Assembly: GCA_947487055.1 (NCBI GenBank)
Contig: CANKVN010000005.1
Span: 1-49,356 of the forward strand
DNA: 49,356 bases
Reading direction: 5' to 3'
DNA from: Flavobacteriales bacterium
GTDB lineage: Bacteria; Bacteroidota; Bacteroidia; NS11-12g; UBA955
Translations under genes and position numbers: made by a program
The notes under the pieces: model-generated
Databases searched by the model: none
What the model saw: only the letters and a program-made list of their open reading frames with translations
Told to the model about the DNA's origin: nothing
Shown here: piece after piece, positions 1 to 8,873 of the stretch
Layout of the letters: every line of letters begins with the position of its first letter
Numbering within the stretch: position 1 is the first letter of the stretch

Positions 1-1371
1 TTGCCGGATAGCCGCAAAATAACATTCCTCGATACTCCCGGTCACGAAGCATTTACCGCTATGCGTGCCCGTGGTGCCAAGGTAACCGATATTGCCATTA
101 TCGTGATTGCTGCAGACGACAGTGTGATGCCCCAAACAAAAGAGGCTATTGCTCACGCCCAGGCTGCAGGAGTTCCGATGATTTTTGCTTTCAATAAGAT
201 TGACAAAGACGGCGCCAATTCTGACAGAATCAGGGAACAGCTTGCCGGAATGAACATTCTCGTGGAAGACTGGGGTGGAAAATTCCAGTGCCAGGAAATT
301 TCAGCCAAAAAAGGCCTGAACATAGACAAACTGCTTGAAAAGGTATTGCTTGAAGCGGAAATCATGGACCTGACCGCCAATCCTGACCGCCGTGCCAAAG
401 GCACTGTCATTGAAGCTACGATGGAAAAAGGCCGTGGTATTGTTTGTAGCATGCTCGTACAAACAGGAACCATGCGTGTAGGCGATCACGTAGTTGCAGG
501 GCCCCATTATGCCAAGGTGCGTGCGTTGTTCAACGAGCGTGGCCACAAAATTGATTTTGCGCCTCCAAGCACACCGGTTAAAATGCTTGGATTTAGCGAC
601 AACCCCACTGCAGGTGATGTATGGGTGGTTATGGCCGAAGAAAGTGAAGCAAAAGAACTGGCCACCAAAAGGATGCAACTGGTGCGCGAACAAGGTATCA
701 GAACCAAACGCCACATTACGCTGGACGAAATTGGAAGGCGTTTGGCCATAGGAAACTTCAAAGAACTCAAAATCATTGTTAAAGGTGATGTTGATGGTTC
801 TGTGGAAGCATTGGCTGACGCCTTGCTGAAACTGAGCACCGAAGAAGTTATGGTAACCGTTATACACAGCGGTGTGGGCCAGATTTCTGAAAGTGATGTG
901 CTGCTGGCTTCAGCCTCCGATGCCATTATTGTAGGATTCCAGGTGCGCCCAAGTACCAAAGCAAGGCAACTGGCCGAGCAGGAAGAAATCGATATACGCC
1001 ACTACTCTGTAATTTACCAAGCCATTGAAGAGGTTAAAAGCGCCATGGAAGGCATGCTTAGCCCTGAGGTGGTGGAAAAAATCATTGGTAATGTGGAAGT
1101 TCGCGAAGTATTCAAAATCAGCAAAGTGGGCACCATTGCCGGCTGTATGGTTACCGATGGCAAAATGGAGCGGAAAAACAAAATCCGTGTTATCCGTGAT
1201 GGCGTAGTAATTCATAGCGGCGAATTGTCCTCTCTGAAACGATACAAAGACGATGTGAAGGAAGTACTGCGCGGATTTGAATGTGGCTTACAGATTGAGC
1301 GCTTCAACGACATTGAGGTAGGCGATTACCTGGAAGTATACATAGAAGAACAGGTTAAGAGAACCTTGTAA
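1..1371 (+). CDS. infB: Translation initiation factor IF-2, C-terminal part (5' end outside window)
   Basis: IF-2 is the GTPase that brings initiator fMet-tRNA to the 30S subunit and promotes 50S joining. The reading frame is open from base 1 and 456 codons are visible. It enters at the GTPase G3 motif DTPGH (visible residues 12-16), continues through G4 NKID (about 65-68) and G5 SAK (about 101-103), and then covers domains II, III and the C-terminal fMet-tRNA-binding domain, ending in a stop at 1369-1371. The N-terminal extension, G1 and G2 lie to the left of the window. Bacteroidota IF-2 proteins are usually around 900-1000 residues, so roughly half is missing. The TTG at base 1 is only a codon in frame, not the start. 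A lipoprotein gene follows after 9 nt and may be cotranscribed. Confidence 0.97.
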   Translation: MPDSRKITFLDTPGHEAFTAMRARGAKVTDIAIIVIAADDSVMPQTKEAIAHAQAAGVPMIFAFNKIDKDGANSDRIREQLAGMNILVEDWGGKFQCQEISAKKGLNIDKLLEKVLLEAEIMDLTANPDRRAKGTVIEATMEKGRGIVCSMLVQTGTMRVGDHVVAGPHYAKVRALFNERGHKIDFAPPSTPVKMLGFSDNPTAGDVWVVMAEESEAKELATKRMQLVREQGIRTKRHITLDEIGRRLAIGNFKELKIIVKGDVDGSVEALADALLKLSTEEVMVTVIHSGVGQISESDVLLASASDAIIVGFQVRPSTKARQLAEQEEIDIRHYSVIYQAIEEVKSAMEGMLSPEVVEKIIGNVEVREVFKISKVGTIAGCMVTDGKMERKNKIRVIRDGVVIHSGELSSLKRYKDDVKEVLRGFECGLQIERFNDIEVGDYLEVYIEEQVKRTL

Positions 1372-1380
1372 TACCTATTA

Positions 1381-1902
1381 ATGATCAGATCTGCTGCAAT
1401 ATTTTTGGGCATCCTGGTTCTACTATTTACAGCATGTGAGTGCCCCGCTACACGTAGAATGGGATTTGTACAGGATGTCCGAAGGGACTACTTTGCAGAC
1501 TCCATTGCCAGTGTTGCAGACCGAATGATTCAATTCACGTTTGTGGTAGATGAAGGCTGGATCGACGATAACCGGCAAAAAAACAACTGCTTAAAGCGGG
1601 ACCTCGCCCTGAGTAAAGGTTTAAAAACATGGGTAATGGCCGATAGCGTTAAGGTTATCTGCACCCGCAACTTGCCCTACTCTCCGGCCGGCACCAACCT
1701 CATTGGCAATCCTTATGTTGATTTGGTTTTGATTAATGATCCTGCATACACGGGCAAACTGAGAACTTTGTCATTTCAATCCAACTGGACTGTCCCTAAC
1801 TGGAAAAGCAGCATGCCGGATACTGCCACGTTGAGGTTTCTGTTTAAACTCAACACCGGTGCTGTAATTACGAGGGAACAGCACATTGAATTTATCCAAT
1901 AA
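1381..1902 (+). CDS. Small lipoprotein of unknown function
   Basis: This 173-residue protein starts with a short positively charged end, a hydrophobic stretch and a lipobox (FTAC, Cys19), so it should be a lipid-anchored envelope protein. I recognise no domain in the mature part. It contains several cysteines in the first two thirds and is otherwise a mixed alpha/beta-like sequence with no repeats. The ATG lies 9 nt after the infB stop, so it may be read from the infB transcript. The gene ends just before an inverted repeat at 1907-1925, which has its T-run on the other strand. Function unknown. Confidence 0.7.
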   Translation: MIRSAAIFLGILVLLFTACECPATRRMGFVQDVRRDYFADSIASVADRMIQFTFVVDEGWIDDNRQKNNCLKRDLALSKGLKTWVMADSVKVICTRNLPYSPAGTNLIGNPYVDLVLINDPAYTGKLRTLSFQSNWTVPNWKSSMPDTATLRFLFKLNTGAVITREQHIEFIQ

Positions 1903-1925
1903 AAAAAGGCCGCTTTGGGCGGCCT
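1901..1925 (-). terminator. Rho-independent terminator for the DUF2795 gene
   Basis: A perfect 7-bp stem (1907-1913 with 1919-1925, AGGCCGC/GCGGCCT) with a 5-nt loop. Read on the minus strand it is followed by a run of seven T (A-run 1901-1907 on the plus strand). It therefore terminates the minus-strand gene starting at 2170. It lacks a T-run on the plus side, so it is a poor terminator for the lipoprotein gene. Confidence 0.8.
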
Positions 1926-1948
1926 GTGTGATGCGGGTTGTAAAGCTT

Positions 1949-2170
1949 TTATAATTCGTCCTCGTTGAAGAAATAATCTTCATCGGTTGGATAATCGCTC
2001 CAGATTTCTTCAATGCTTTCATAAGGCTCACCATCATCCTCCAGTTCCTGAAGGTTTTCGATTACCTCTAGGGGTGCGCCGGAACGAATGCCGTAATCTA
2101 TTAGCTCGTCTTTGGTTGCGGGCCATGGAGCGTCGTCTAGGTAGCTTACAAGTTCAAGTGTCCAGTACAT
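1949..2170 (-). CDS. DUF2795 domain-containing small acidic protein
   Basis: This 73-residue, strongly acidic protein matches a family that is very conserved and widespread in Bacteroidota (DUF2795; the signature includes APWPATKDELIDY and SGAPLEVIENLQELEDDGEP). It has no signal peptide or membrane segment, so it should be cytoplasmic. Its biochemical function is unknown. It is a single-gene unit with its own promoter (2195-2225) and its own terminator (1901-1925). Confidence 0.88.
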   Translation of the reverse strand: MYWTLELVSYLDDAPWPATKDELIDYGIRSGAPLEVIENLQELEDDGEPYESIEEIWSDYPTDEDYFFNEDEL

Positions 2171-2194
2171 AATTTTATTAATTCTATCTTATCG

Positions 2195-2225
2195 CGAAAG
2201 TACAATTTTTATTGAATTATCCAAA
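2195..2225 (-). promoter_or_regulatory. Bacteroidota-type promoter of the DUF2795 gene
   Basis: Read on the minus strand there is a TTTG (2222-2225), then exactly 19 nt, then TACTTTCG (2195-2202), one mismatch from the Bacteroidota -7 element TAnnTTTG. The start codon lies 24 nt downstream. Confidence 0.65.
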
Positions 2226-2341
2226 TTAATACTTTTTTTCCTTAATTTTTTGGAATAAAAAGGTTGAATAAATCATATTTTACTGAAAATGTATACAATA
2301 GAAAAATAAAAACCATCAAAGGTTTAGCCGAAATTTGCGCC

Positions 2342-2995
2342 ATGCACCCCGATTGGCAGAATGATTTGCATCAATATTGCGAGGCACAAAGTAGCAAAGA
2401 GCCTGAATTGTTACAAAAACTCGTGGCCTACACCTGGCGTAATACAGTGAACCCGCGGATGCTGAGCGGCCACCTGCAAGGGCGCCTGCTTTCCATGCTG
2501 TCTGCTTTAATGAAACCACAATGCATCCTGGAAATCGGCACCTTTACCGGGTACTCTGCATTGTGCCTTGCAGAAGGCTTGCCTGCCAATGGTAAACTGC
2601 ACAGCATTGAGGCAGATGCGGAAAATGCCTGGAAAGCACAACAGTGGATTGATCAGCACCCTAGGAAACCGGATATTCAGCTGCACTGCGGCGAAGCACT
2701 TACCCTCATCCCTACCCTCAATATTCATCCTGATCTGGTCTTTGTGGATGCAGACAAACAACAATATCAGGCCTATTTTGAAAGCTGTTTTCCCATCATG
2801 GCTGAAGGCGGATTGATGGTGTTTGACAATACCTTATGGAGCGGCCGTGTGCTAAATGAGGAAGACCTGAAATCCGATGCCGACACCCGCAACATGCATG
2901 CATTTAACCAATACCTGGCTGCAACCGAAGAAGCAGAGGTATTGATGTTGCCTATCAGGGATGGGCTTACCCTGTTGCGCAAGCGGAATTCTTAA
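2342..2995 (+). CDS. SAM-dependent O-methyltransferase, class I (caffeoyl-CoA OMT-like)
   Basis: A 217-residue methyltransferase of the small-molecule O-methyltransferase family (YrrM/catechol OMT-like). The SAM-binding motif I region ILEIGTFTGYSAL is followed by the acidic ribose-binding position, the motif LVFVDADKQQY (metal/substrate Asp) and MVFDNTLWSGRV, all typical of the metal-dependent OMT fold. The frame is open further upstream to a TTG at 2264, but ATG 2342 gives the usual family length and sits 4 nt after a -7-like element (GAAATTTG, 2330-2337), the same arrangement as at other genes here. The gene converges with the MarR gene, overlapping it by 4 nt. The substrate cannot be told from sequence. 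Confidence 0.88.
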   Translation: MHPDWQNDLHQYCEAQSSKEPELLQKLVAYTWRNTVNPRMLSGHLQGRLLSMLSALMKPQCILEIGTFTGYSALCLAEGLPANGKLHSIEADAENAWKAQQWIDQHPRKPDIQLHCGEALTLIPTLNIHPDLVFVDADKQQYQAYFESCFPIMAEGGLMVFDNTLWSGRVLNEEDLKSDADTRNMHAFNQYLAATEEAEVLMLPIRDGLTLLRKRNS

Positions 2996-3441
2996 CCCCT
3001 TAGTTTATCCAGCAAATCACTGAGCAAATTGGCTTCGGACTCGCTGATATTCACCAATTCCTTTTCCAGCTTGTCCAGCTCAGGTGCTGCCTGCTCAAGC
3101 GTATCCAAGCCTTTCTGGGTGATGGTAATGTTCATTTTACGGCGGTTATCCTTGTCAACCGTTCTTGTAATTAATCCCAGGTTGCACATGCGGTCGCACA
3201 AACGTGTCAAATCCGGATTTTTATCCAGCATAACTTCCTTGATTTCGCCGGGATTGGCACTTTTGGGATATTTTCCCCGCAGGATGCGCAATACATTGTA
3301 TTGCTGCAGGGTGAGGTCATAGGTTTTGAAGATGTTGCGGAACTGGCTGTTAATCCAGTTTGCCGTGAAGATGACATTTATCACCGCCTTTTGCCCCCCA
3401 GATTCAAACCGGGTTTGCTTGATTTCATCTTCCAATTTCAT
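2992..3441 (-). CDS. MarR-family transcriptional regulator
   Basis: A 149-residue protein with the MarR winged-helix layout: N-terminal dimerisation helices, a helix-turn-helix (about residues 40-85, including LTLQQYNVLRILRG and LTRLCDRMCNLGLI), then the wing (RTVDKDNRRKMNITIT) and a C-terminal dimerisation helix. The D-x-R-R-pair in the wing is the family's usual hallmark. It is divergent from kynU with only 66 nt between the start codons, so it may control kynU or itself. That is an inference from position. The ligand is unknown. Confidence 0.9.
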   Translation of the reverse strand: MKLEDEIKQTRFESGGQKAVINVIFTANWINSQFRNIFKTYDLTLQQYNVLRILRGKYPKSANPGEIKEVMLDKNPDLTRLCDRMCNLGLITRTVDKDNRRKMNITITQKGLDTLEQAAPELDKLEKELVNISESEANLLSDLLDKLRG

Positions 3442-3471
3442 ATTCGTTGCGAGTTTAATGCATTTCCCCCG

Positions 3472-3502
3472 TTTGTCAAGCAGTTAATCCACCTTAAATT
3501 TG
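3472..3502 (+). promoter_or_regulatory. kynU promoter, perfect TTTG-N19-TAnnTTTG
   Basis: TTTG at 3472-3475, exactly 19 nt, then TAAATTTG at 3495-3502. The kynU ATG at 3508 is only 5 nt after the -7 element, so the transcript should begin at or next to the start codon (leaderless). No Shine-Dalgarno sequence is present. Confidence 0.75.
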
Positions 3503-3507
3503 CCGCA

Positions 3508-4812
3508 ATGGTTTTTCAAAACACCCGCACTTTTGCCATGGAACAAGATGCTGCCGATAATCTTGCTCCTTTCAGAAATGAATTTTTCTTTCCCACGGAT
3601 CAACAGCAACACCCAATGGTATATTTCTGCGGAAACTCCCTTGGTTTGCAGCCGAAAAGTGCACAGGCCTTCTTGCAATCAGAGTTGGAAGACTGGCATA
3701 AATGGGGTGTTGAGGGCCATTTTCATGGCAAAAAACCCTGGTTTCATTACCACAAGTTCCTTACCGACCATACTGCAGAAATAGTGGGTGCCAAGCCCCA
3801 CGAAGTGGTGGTGATGAACCAACTCACCGTAAACCTGCACCTGCTTATGGCCAGTTTCTACAGGCCGGATGAAGAACGCTTTAAAATCATCATGGAAGCC
3901 GGCGCATTCCCCAGCGACATGTATGCCGTTCAAAGCCAGGTAGAGTTTCACGGTTTTGATTATGACGAAGCGGTCATTGAACTGGCGCCAAGGGAAGGTG
4001 AATTTGCACTTAGAACAGAAGATATTCTTGCGGCTATAGAAGAACATGCAGACAACCTTGCCCTGGTGTTTTTTAGCGGTGTACAATATTATACCGGACA
4101 GGTGTTTGATATACCTGCAATCACCCAGGCAGCCCACAAAATTGGTGTGCCCGCAGGATTTGATTTGGCGCATGCTGCAGGCAACATAGACCTTAAACTT
4201 CACGAATGGAACGTGGATTTTGCAGCATGGTGCAGCTACAAATACCTCAACAGCGGACCGGGAAATGTATCGGGTGTGTTTATCCATGAACGCCATGCAT
4301 TAAACCCAGAAACACCAAGACTTGCAGGCTGGTGGGGCTACAAGGAAGACAAACGCTTTTTGATGCAGCGCGGCTACGAACCGGAACCGGGTGCTGCAGG
4401 GTGGCAACTTTCCAATGCCCCTGTATTTGGAATGGCCGTGCATGCCGCAAGCCTTGATTTGTTTCACAAGGCAGGCATCCAAAACCTGGTGGCAAAAAGC
4501 AAAAACCTTACCGGCTACCTTGATTTTATCTTAAAAGAATCCCGCAACCACAACAGCGACCTTCGATTTAATATCATTACCCCGGACGCAGCGCGTGGGT
4601 CACAAATCAGTATCCTCACCGATGAGCACGGCAAGCAATTGTTTGATCACCTTACTAAAAATGGCATCGTGGTGGACTGGCGTGAACCGAATGTGATAAG
4701 AATGGCCCCTGCAGCAATGTATAACAGCTTTGAGGATGTATGGAAACTTGGGCAGGCGCTTGCTGGGTTCAGGATTATTTCATCCGAAAGTGCTTCTTCC
4801 ACAACTGCCTGA
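3508..4812 (+). CDS. kynU: Kynureninase
   Basis: This PLP enzyme cleaves L-kynurenine (or 3-hydroxykynurenine) to anthranilate (or 3-hydroxyanthranilate) and alanine, in tryptophan breakdown and the eukaryote-like de novo NAD route. Visible hallmarks are YFCGNSLGLQPKSA near the N-terminus, the DLAHAAGN block with the PLP-pyridine Asp, and SYKYLNSGPG, whose Lys (about residue 244) is the Schiff-base lysine. The frame is open back to 3301, but the extra 69 codons overlap the MarR gene and do not look like kynureninase. ATG 3508 gives 434 residues, the family's usual length, and fits the promoter; ATG 3538 is also possible. The 3' end overlaps the opposite-strand ppx gene by 38 bp. Confidence 0.95.
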   Translation: MVFQNTRTFAMEQDAADNLAPFRNEFFFPTDQQQHPMVYFCGNSLGLQPKSAQAFLQSELEDWHKWGVEGHFHGKKPWFHYHKFLTDHTAEIVGAKPHEVVVMNQLTVNLHLLMASFYRPDEERFKIIMEAGAFPSDMYAVQSQVEFHGFDYDEAVIELAPREGEFALRTEDILAAIEEHADNLALVFFSGVQYYTGQVFDIPAITQAAHKIGVPAGFDLAHAAGNIDLKLHEWNVDFAAWCSYKYLNSGPGNVSGVFIHERHALNPETPRLAGWWGYKEDKRFLMQRGYEPEPGAAGWQLSNAPVFGMAVHAASLDLFHKAGIQNLVAKSKNLTGYLDFILKESRNHNSDLRFNIITPDAARGSQISILTDEHGKQLFDHLTKNGIVVDWREPNVIRMAPAAMYNSFEDVWKLGQALAGFRIISSESASSTTA

Positions 4813-5662
4813 CCATGCCATCTTTAAGCCCGAGATTAGGGGCGTAGATTTCATGTATATGGCATTGTTCCATAATGCGTATGTAGATATCTCCGGCGTG
4901 GTTAATCACCTCTGCCCTGTCCGGATTCAGTTTTAACTCGTACACCCGATCGTGATGGCTTAACGATTCAATATAGGCATTGGTGCTTTTTAGGTGGTGC
5001 AGGTTCATGGCCTCCCGCAGCTGAGTTCCGGCAAGCTGATGCAGTTTCACAATATTACCACCGGTTCCTATAGCCTTAACAGACCCATCAGAAGGCAGGT
5101 TCAGCTGAGAAAGCCAGGTTTTCATACGCTGTATTTCTGCAGCCTTTACCTTCCCTTCGCGCATGCGAACGGTGCCGATGTTAAAACTCTCAAAAAGCTT
5201 AATCTTACCCTGCCTGGTGAGGCTAATCTCGGTAGAACCGCCACCCACATCGATGTGCAGAAATGTACTTTTGCCCGGAAGCCAGTCCATGATTGCAGAC
5301 TGAACCAGGCGACTCTCTTCCTTGCCGGTGATGATGTCTATTTTAAGTCCTGTTGTTTTGCGGATATCCCTTGCCAGTTTTTCGCCATTTTCAGCGTCTC
5401 TCATGGCGCTGGTGGCACAAACCCGGTATTGGTCCACATTGTATATCTCCATCAGCAAAGCAAAGGCTTGCATGGCTTTTAACAACAAATCGTATTTCCG
5501 TTTGCTGATTTCTTTGGTTTTAAAAACATCGTCGCCCAAACGCAATGGCAAGCGGGTGAACTCAACCGACTTAAAATCAGTATCAATCAAATCCTCATGC
5601 AATGGCCTGGCGATGTAAAGCCTGATGGCGTTGGATCCAATATCTATGGCAGCTATTTTCAA
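4775..5662 (-). CDS. Ppx/GppA-family exopolyphosphatase (single ASKHA module)
   Basis: A 295-residue protein of the exopolyphosphatase/guanosine pentaphosphatase family, which removes phosphate from polyphosphate or pppGpp. Phosphate-binding motif 1 is DIGSNAIRL (residues 7-15), the catalytic glutamate region is TGKEESRLV (about 112-120), and the second phosphate loop is DVGGGSTE (138-145). A third Gly-rich loop, AIGTGGN, follows. It is the short form without the C-terminal HD domain of E. coli Ppx, common in Bacteroidota. It converges with kynU (38-bp overlap). A -7 element lies 5 nt upstream of the ATG. Confidence 0.92.
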   Translation of the reverse strand: MKIAAIDIGSNAIRLYIARPLHEDLIDTDFKSVEFTRLPLRLGDDVFKTKEISKRKYDLLLKAMQAFALLMEIYNVDQYRVCATSAMRDAENGEKLARDIRKTTGLKIDIITGKEESRLVQSAIMDWLPGKSTFLHIDVGGGSTEISLTRQGKIKLFESFNIGTVRMREGKVKAAEIQRMKTWLSQLNLPSDGSVKAIGTGGNIVKLHQLAGTQLREAMNLHHLKSTNAYIESLSHHDRVYELKLNPDRAEVINHAGDIYIRIMEQCHIHEIYAPNLGLKDGMVRQLWKKHFRMK

Positions 5663-5667
5663 CGGGG

Positions 5668-5675
5668 CAAATTAA
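5668..5675 (-). promoter_or_regulatory. Probable -7 element of the Ppx/GppA gene
   Basis: On the minus strand TTAATTTG (one mismatch from TAnnTTTG) ends 5 nt before the ATG at 5662, the same close spacing as at kynU and pheT. I found no -33 TTTG at the right distance. Confidence 0.45.
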
Positions 5676-5771
5676 CAACATCTGCCAAATGCTTTTTTAC
5701 CATGTTGCCCACAAAATATCTAATAATGCAATAAAGAAATCTTAAAGAAAAATTAAACGCTTTTTGGGTGA

Positions 5772-5805
5772 TTTGTTATTTTTTAGAATAGAAAGTGTAC
5801 ATTTG
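5772..5805 (+). promoter_or_regulatory. susC promoter
   Basis: TTTG (5772-5775), a 22-nt spacer, then a perfect -7 element TACATTTG (5798-5805). The spacer is 3 nt longer than the usual 19. The -7 element lies inside the inverted repeat at 5795-5809. The start codon is 23 nt downstream. Confidence 0.65.
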
Positions 5806-5809
5806 ACAC
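5795..5809. promoter_or_regulatory. Candidate operator GTGT-N7-ACAC at susC
   Basis: GTGTACATTTGACAC: two 4-nt half-sites separated by 7 nt. The same pattern occurs at 19381, 20199 and 23566, all at promoters of starch genes. Here it covers the whole -7 element, so a bound protein would block RNA polymerase. Confidence 0.65.
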
Positions 5810-5828
5810 ACCGAGTTATTCTTCATTT

Positions 5829-8800
5829 ATGAAAAAACAGTTACAACTCTTGTTCATGCTGTTGGCTGCCAGCATTGCTCCTGCCGCAGCGCAAACAGTA
5901 AACCTCATCGGTAAGCTTAAATCGCAAAAAGGCGATCCCGTGGAGGCTGCAACCATTAAAGACCGAACGTCAGGCACAGCTGCCACGTCCGACAAGGATG
6001 GCAATTACAGGATTTCGCTTACCGTTGGCGCTCATGTTCTGGAAATTTCTGCCAAAAACATGCAGAACCTGGAAGAGTCCATCCAAGTGGCTGAGGGTCA
6101 AACAAGTTTGCCTGAAATAACCTTAATTCCATCAGGCTCAGACGTAGGCGAAGTGGTTATTATTGGTTATGGCACCACAACCAAGCGCGACCTTACCGGG
6201 TCAGTAACCTCTCTCAAAGGCTCAGAGGTTCAGGACATGCCGGCGCAAAGTTTCGAAGCTGCAATTCAGGGAAAGGCTCCCGGAGTTCAGATTACAACCG
6301 GCAGCGGCGTTGCGGGTTCCGGCTCTTTGGTCAGGATTCGCGGTGTTGCTTCCATATCTGCAAGCGGCGATCCGCTGTATATTGTGGATGGCATTCCTAT
6401 TTCCCAAAACTATTTTGTGAATGGCAACAACGGCGGTTTCAACAACAACCCATTAGCCACCTTAAATCCGGAGGACATAGAATCTATAGACATCCTAAAG
6501 GATGCTGCAGCCACCTCCATTTACGGTTCCAGGGGCTCTAATGGTGTTATATTGATTACCACCAAACGCGCAAAGAAGGGTGGATTAAAATTTGATTTCA
6601 CATCGCGTGTTGGCTCATCGCAGCCTACCTACCTGCCTCAGATGCTCAATGCAAGCCAATTCCTGCAAATGTATCAGGAAGCATGGGAAAACGATGGCGG
6701 AACCGGCAGAGCACCACTCCCAAACAATATTTCGTGGGAAGATGCCTTAAAAACGAATACCAACTGGGTAGACGAAACCATGGGAACAGGACTGAAGCAA
6801 ATGTATTCTTTGGGAACCACCTACCGTAAAAATAAATTTGGGGCCTACCTGGGCCTGACTTCAGACAACAATGGAAGTTTTGTAATAGGTAGCCGCTACA
6901 AGCGAAATTCTGCGCGGTTGAACCTCGATTTCGAACCCATCAAAAACCTCACTTTGACCATAAGTTCTTCATACAGCCAAGGAATAAACAACCGGGTAGA
7001 CGGAGCCTGGAGCGGTGGTTTTGGAGCGGCGATGAGCACTGCTTTGCCCATTTACCCGATCTACGACACCAGCGGTAACTTCTGGCGTCCGGGCAGTGGA
7101 GGTTTGAATCCTGTTGCTGTGAGAAAATTGAAAGACTGGAGAACCACAGAAAACAGAACCATCAACAATTTTAAAGCAACCTACAAAATATCTGACAAAT
7201 GGTCCGTATCAGCCTTTGGGGCTATCGACAACATGGATTTCTTTGAAGATATTTATGAGCCCAAAGCCCTTATCAACAGCAATCACGAAGGTATAGCCAA
7301 GCGCTCGCCCAGAAGTACATTTAACTATAACTACAACTTAGTAACGAACTACAACATCCTGAATACTGAAAAGCAATCGCTGGATGCCATGGTTGGAAGT
7401 GAGTTTCAGAAATCGGTTGTAAAATCCAGCTTCATAGAGGTGAGCGACATGAGTAATGCATTGTACAAAGGTGACCAGGGCGGAGAAAAATCAACCCGCT
7501 TTGAGCGCCAGAACGCCACTGAAGCATTCGCCTTTGCAAGTTATTTTCTTCGGATGAATTACAAATTGCAAAATAAGTACATCCTGCAGTTTACCATGCG
7601 TTCCGATGGTTCTTCCAGATTCGGACCAAACAATGCCTACGGCTTCTTCCCTGCCATTTCCGGAGCCTGGGTGCTGAGCGATGAACGTTTTATGCATCAT
7701 TTCAGCCGCAACAACTTCCTGAAAATAAAAGCAGGTTTTGGCCGCACCGGCAATACTCCAAACGAGAATTACGCCTGGCGCGGAACTTTTACCCCGCCCC
7801 AAAACTCTTTTGGATATAATGGCAATCCCAGCATATTCCCTACCCGTCTGGAAAATCCTGACCTGAAATGGGAAACTTCCGACGTATTTGACTTTACTGT
7901 TGAAGGCGGCCTGATGAAAAACCGCATCACCTGGGAGGTTTCGTACTACAACAAGAAAACCAATGGTGTAATCCTGGACCTTGCTGTTCCACGTTCACTG
8001 GGCTTTTCGTCCTATTACGATAATGTAGGCGCTGTAAGCAATACAGGCATTGAATTCTCCTTTACTTCCAGAAACATTGTGAAGAAACTGTTTAGCTGGA
8101 GCACCCAGTTCAACATTGCCCGCAACTATAACAAAATCCTAAATATTGGTGTTTACACACAGGATGCCGTTTCCGGCGGAACCAACGATACACGTGTGGT
8201 GGTTGGACAACCTATCGGAACCAATTATGTGGTTAAATTTTCCCATGTAGATCCGGCTACCGGTCGTCCGGTTTATTTGGATAAAAATGGAAATGAAACC
8301 ATGACTTGGTCGAACAATAACCGCGTGGCCGTGGGCAGTGTTTTACCCAAGGCTGTTGGGGGGTTAACCAACAATTTCACCTGGAAAAACTGGAACCTGA
8401 GCTGTCTGTTTGTTTACAAACTGGGAGGAAACATTTACAACTCCAGTGCAAAACGCCAGAATGGTGTGGTTACAGACTGGAACATGACCACCGATTATTT
8501 TGATCATTGGCGCCAGCCCGGAGATATTTCCAAATATCCAAAACTGTCTATGCAGACAGATCAGTATGGATTACCACCGGATCCTTACCAATACAACACC
8601 ACTTTATTTTTGGAAGACGGCAGCTACCTGCGCTTGCGTAATATTTCCGTGGGATACCGCATCCCTGCGAAGTGGTTTGGCAAGACAATTCAATCCAGCC
8701 GCATCACCTTCACCGGCACCAACCTGCTCACCTTCACCAAATACACTGGCGGTGACCCTGAAATTGCCCGTGATTTTGAAAACCCCGCAGACAGAAACAT

Positions 8801-8873
8801 GAGCTCAAACATTACGTATCTGACTGCACCCCAAGAGAAGTCTTACAACTTAACCCTAAACCTTACCTTCTGA
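5829..8873 (+). CDS. susC: SusC/RagA-family TonB-linked outer-membrane transporter
   Basis: The outer-membrane barrel that imports oligosaccharides with TonB energy, working under a SusD lid. The protein has 1014 residues: a signal peptide ending near AAAQ (about 22), a carboxypeptidase-regulatory-like domain (about 25-100), then a plug domain (about 105-235) with the family markers VVIIGYG, the Q-G-K-x-P-G-V block, RIRG, PLYIVDG and the ATSIYGSRGSNGV block, and a long beta-barrel ending in an aromatic residue (NLTLNLTF). The neighbours (amylases, maltose phosphorylase) point to starch or maltodextrin as the cargo. It shares a TGATG junction with susD. The promoter carries the GTGT-N7-ACAC repeat. 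Confidence 0.95.
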   Translation: MKKQLQLLFMLLAASIAPAAAQTVNLIGKLKSQKGDPVEAATIKDRTSGTAATSDKDGNYRISLTVGAHVLEISAKNMQNLEESIQVAEGQTSLPEITLIPSGSDVGEVVIIGYGTTTKRDLTGSVTSLKGSEVQDMPAQSFEAAIQGKAPGVQITTGSGVAGSGSLVRIRGVASISASGDPLYIVDGIPISQNYFVNGNNGGFNNNPLATLNPEDIESIDILKDAAATSIYGSRGSNGVILITTKRAKKGGLKFDFTSRVGSSQPTYLPQMLNASQFLQMYQEAWENDGGTGRAPLPNNISWEDALKTNTNWVDETMGTGLKQMYSLGTTYRKNKFGAYLGLTSDNNGSFVIGSRYKRNSARLNLDFEPIKNLTLTISSSYSQGINNRVDGAWSGGFGAAMSTALPIYPIYDTSGNFWRPGSGGLNPVAVRKLKDWRTTENRTINNFKATYKISDKWSVSAFGAIDNMDFFEDIYEPKALINSNHEGIAKRSPRSTFNYNYNLVTNYNILNTEKQSLDAMVGSEFQKSVVKSSFIEVSDMSNALYKGDQGGEKSTRFERQNATEAFAFASYFLRMNYKLQNKYILQFTMRSDGSSRFGPNNAYGFFPAISGAWVLSDERFMHHFSRNNFLKIKAGFGRTGNTPNENYAWRGTFTPPQNSFGYNGNPSIFPTRLENPDLKWETSDVFDFTVEGGLMKNRITWEVSYYNKKTNGVILDLAVPRSLGFSSYYDNVGAVSNTGIEFSFTSRNIVKKLFSWSTQFNIARNYNKILNIGVYTQDAVSGGTNDTRVVVGQPIGTNYVVKFSHVDPATGRPVYLDKNGNETMTWSNNNRVAVGSVLPKAVGGLTNNFTWKNWNLSCLFVYKLGGNIYNSSAKRQNGVVTDWNMTTDYFDHWRQPGDISKYPKLSMQTDQYGLPPDPYQYNTTLFLEDGSYLRLRNISVGYRIPAKWFGKTIQSSRITFTGTNLLTFTKYTGGDPEIARDFENPADRNMSSNITYLTAPQEKSYNLTLNLTF

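Noticed and set aside
301..867. Long minus-strand frame inside infB, and similar frames inside ftsH, kynU and rny
   Set aside because: They are fully covered by strongly conserved genes on the other strand and show Cys/Phe/His-rich antisense composition.
2264..2341. TTG start giving a 243-residue methyltransferase
   Set aside because: The extra residues are Asn/Lys/Ile-rich like the intergenic DNA and the family starts near ATG 2342. I keep this as the second choice.
3301..3507. 69-codon N-terminal extension of kynureninase
   Set aside because: It overlaps the MarR gene, runs through the promoter and has no kynureninase-like sequence; ATG 3508 gives the normal length.
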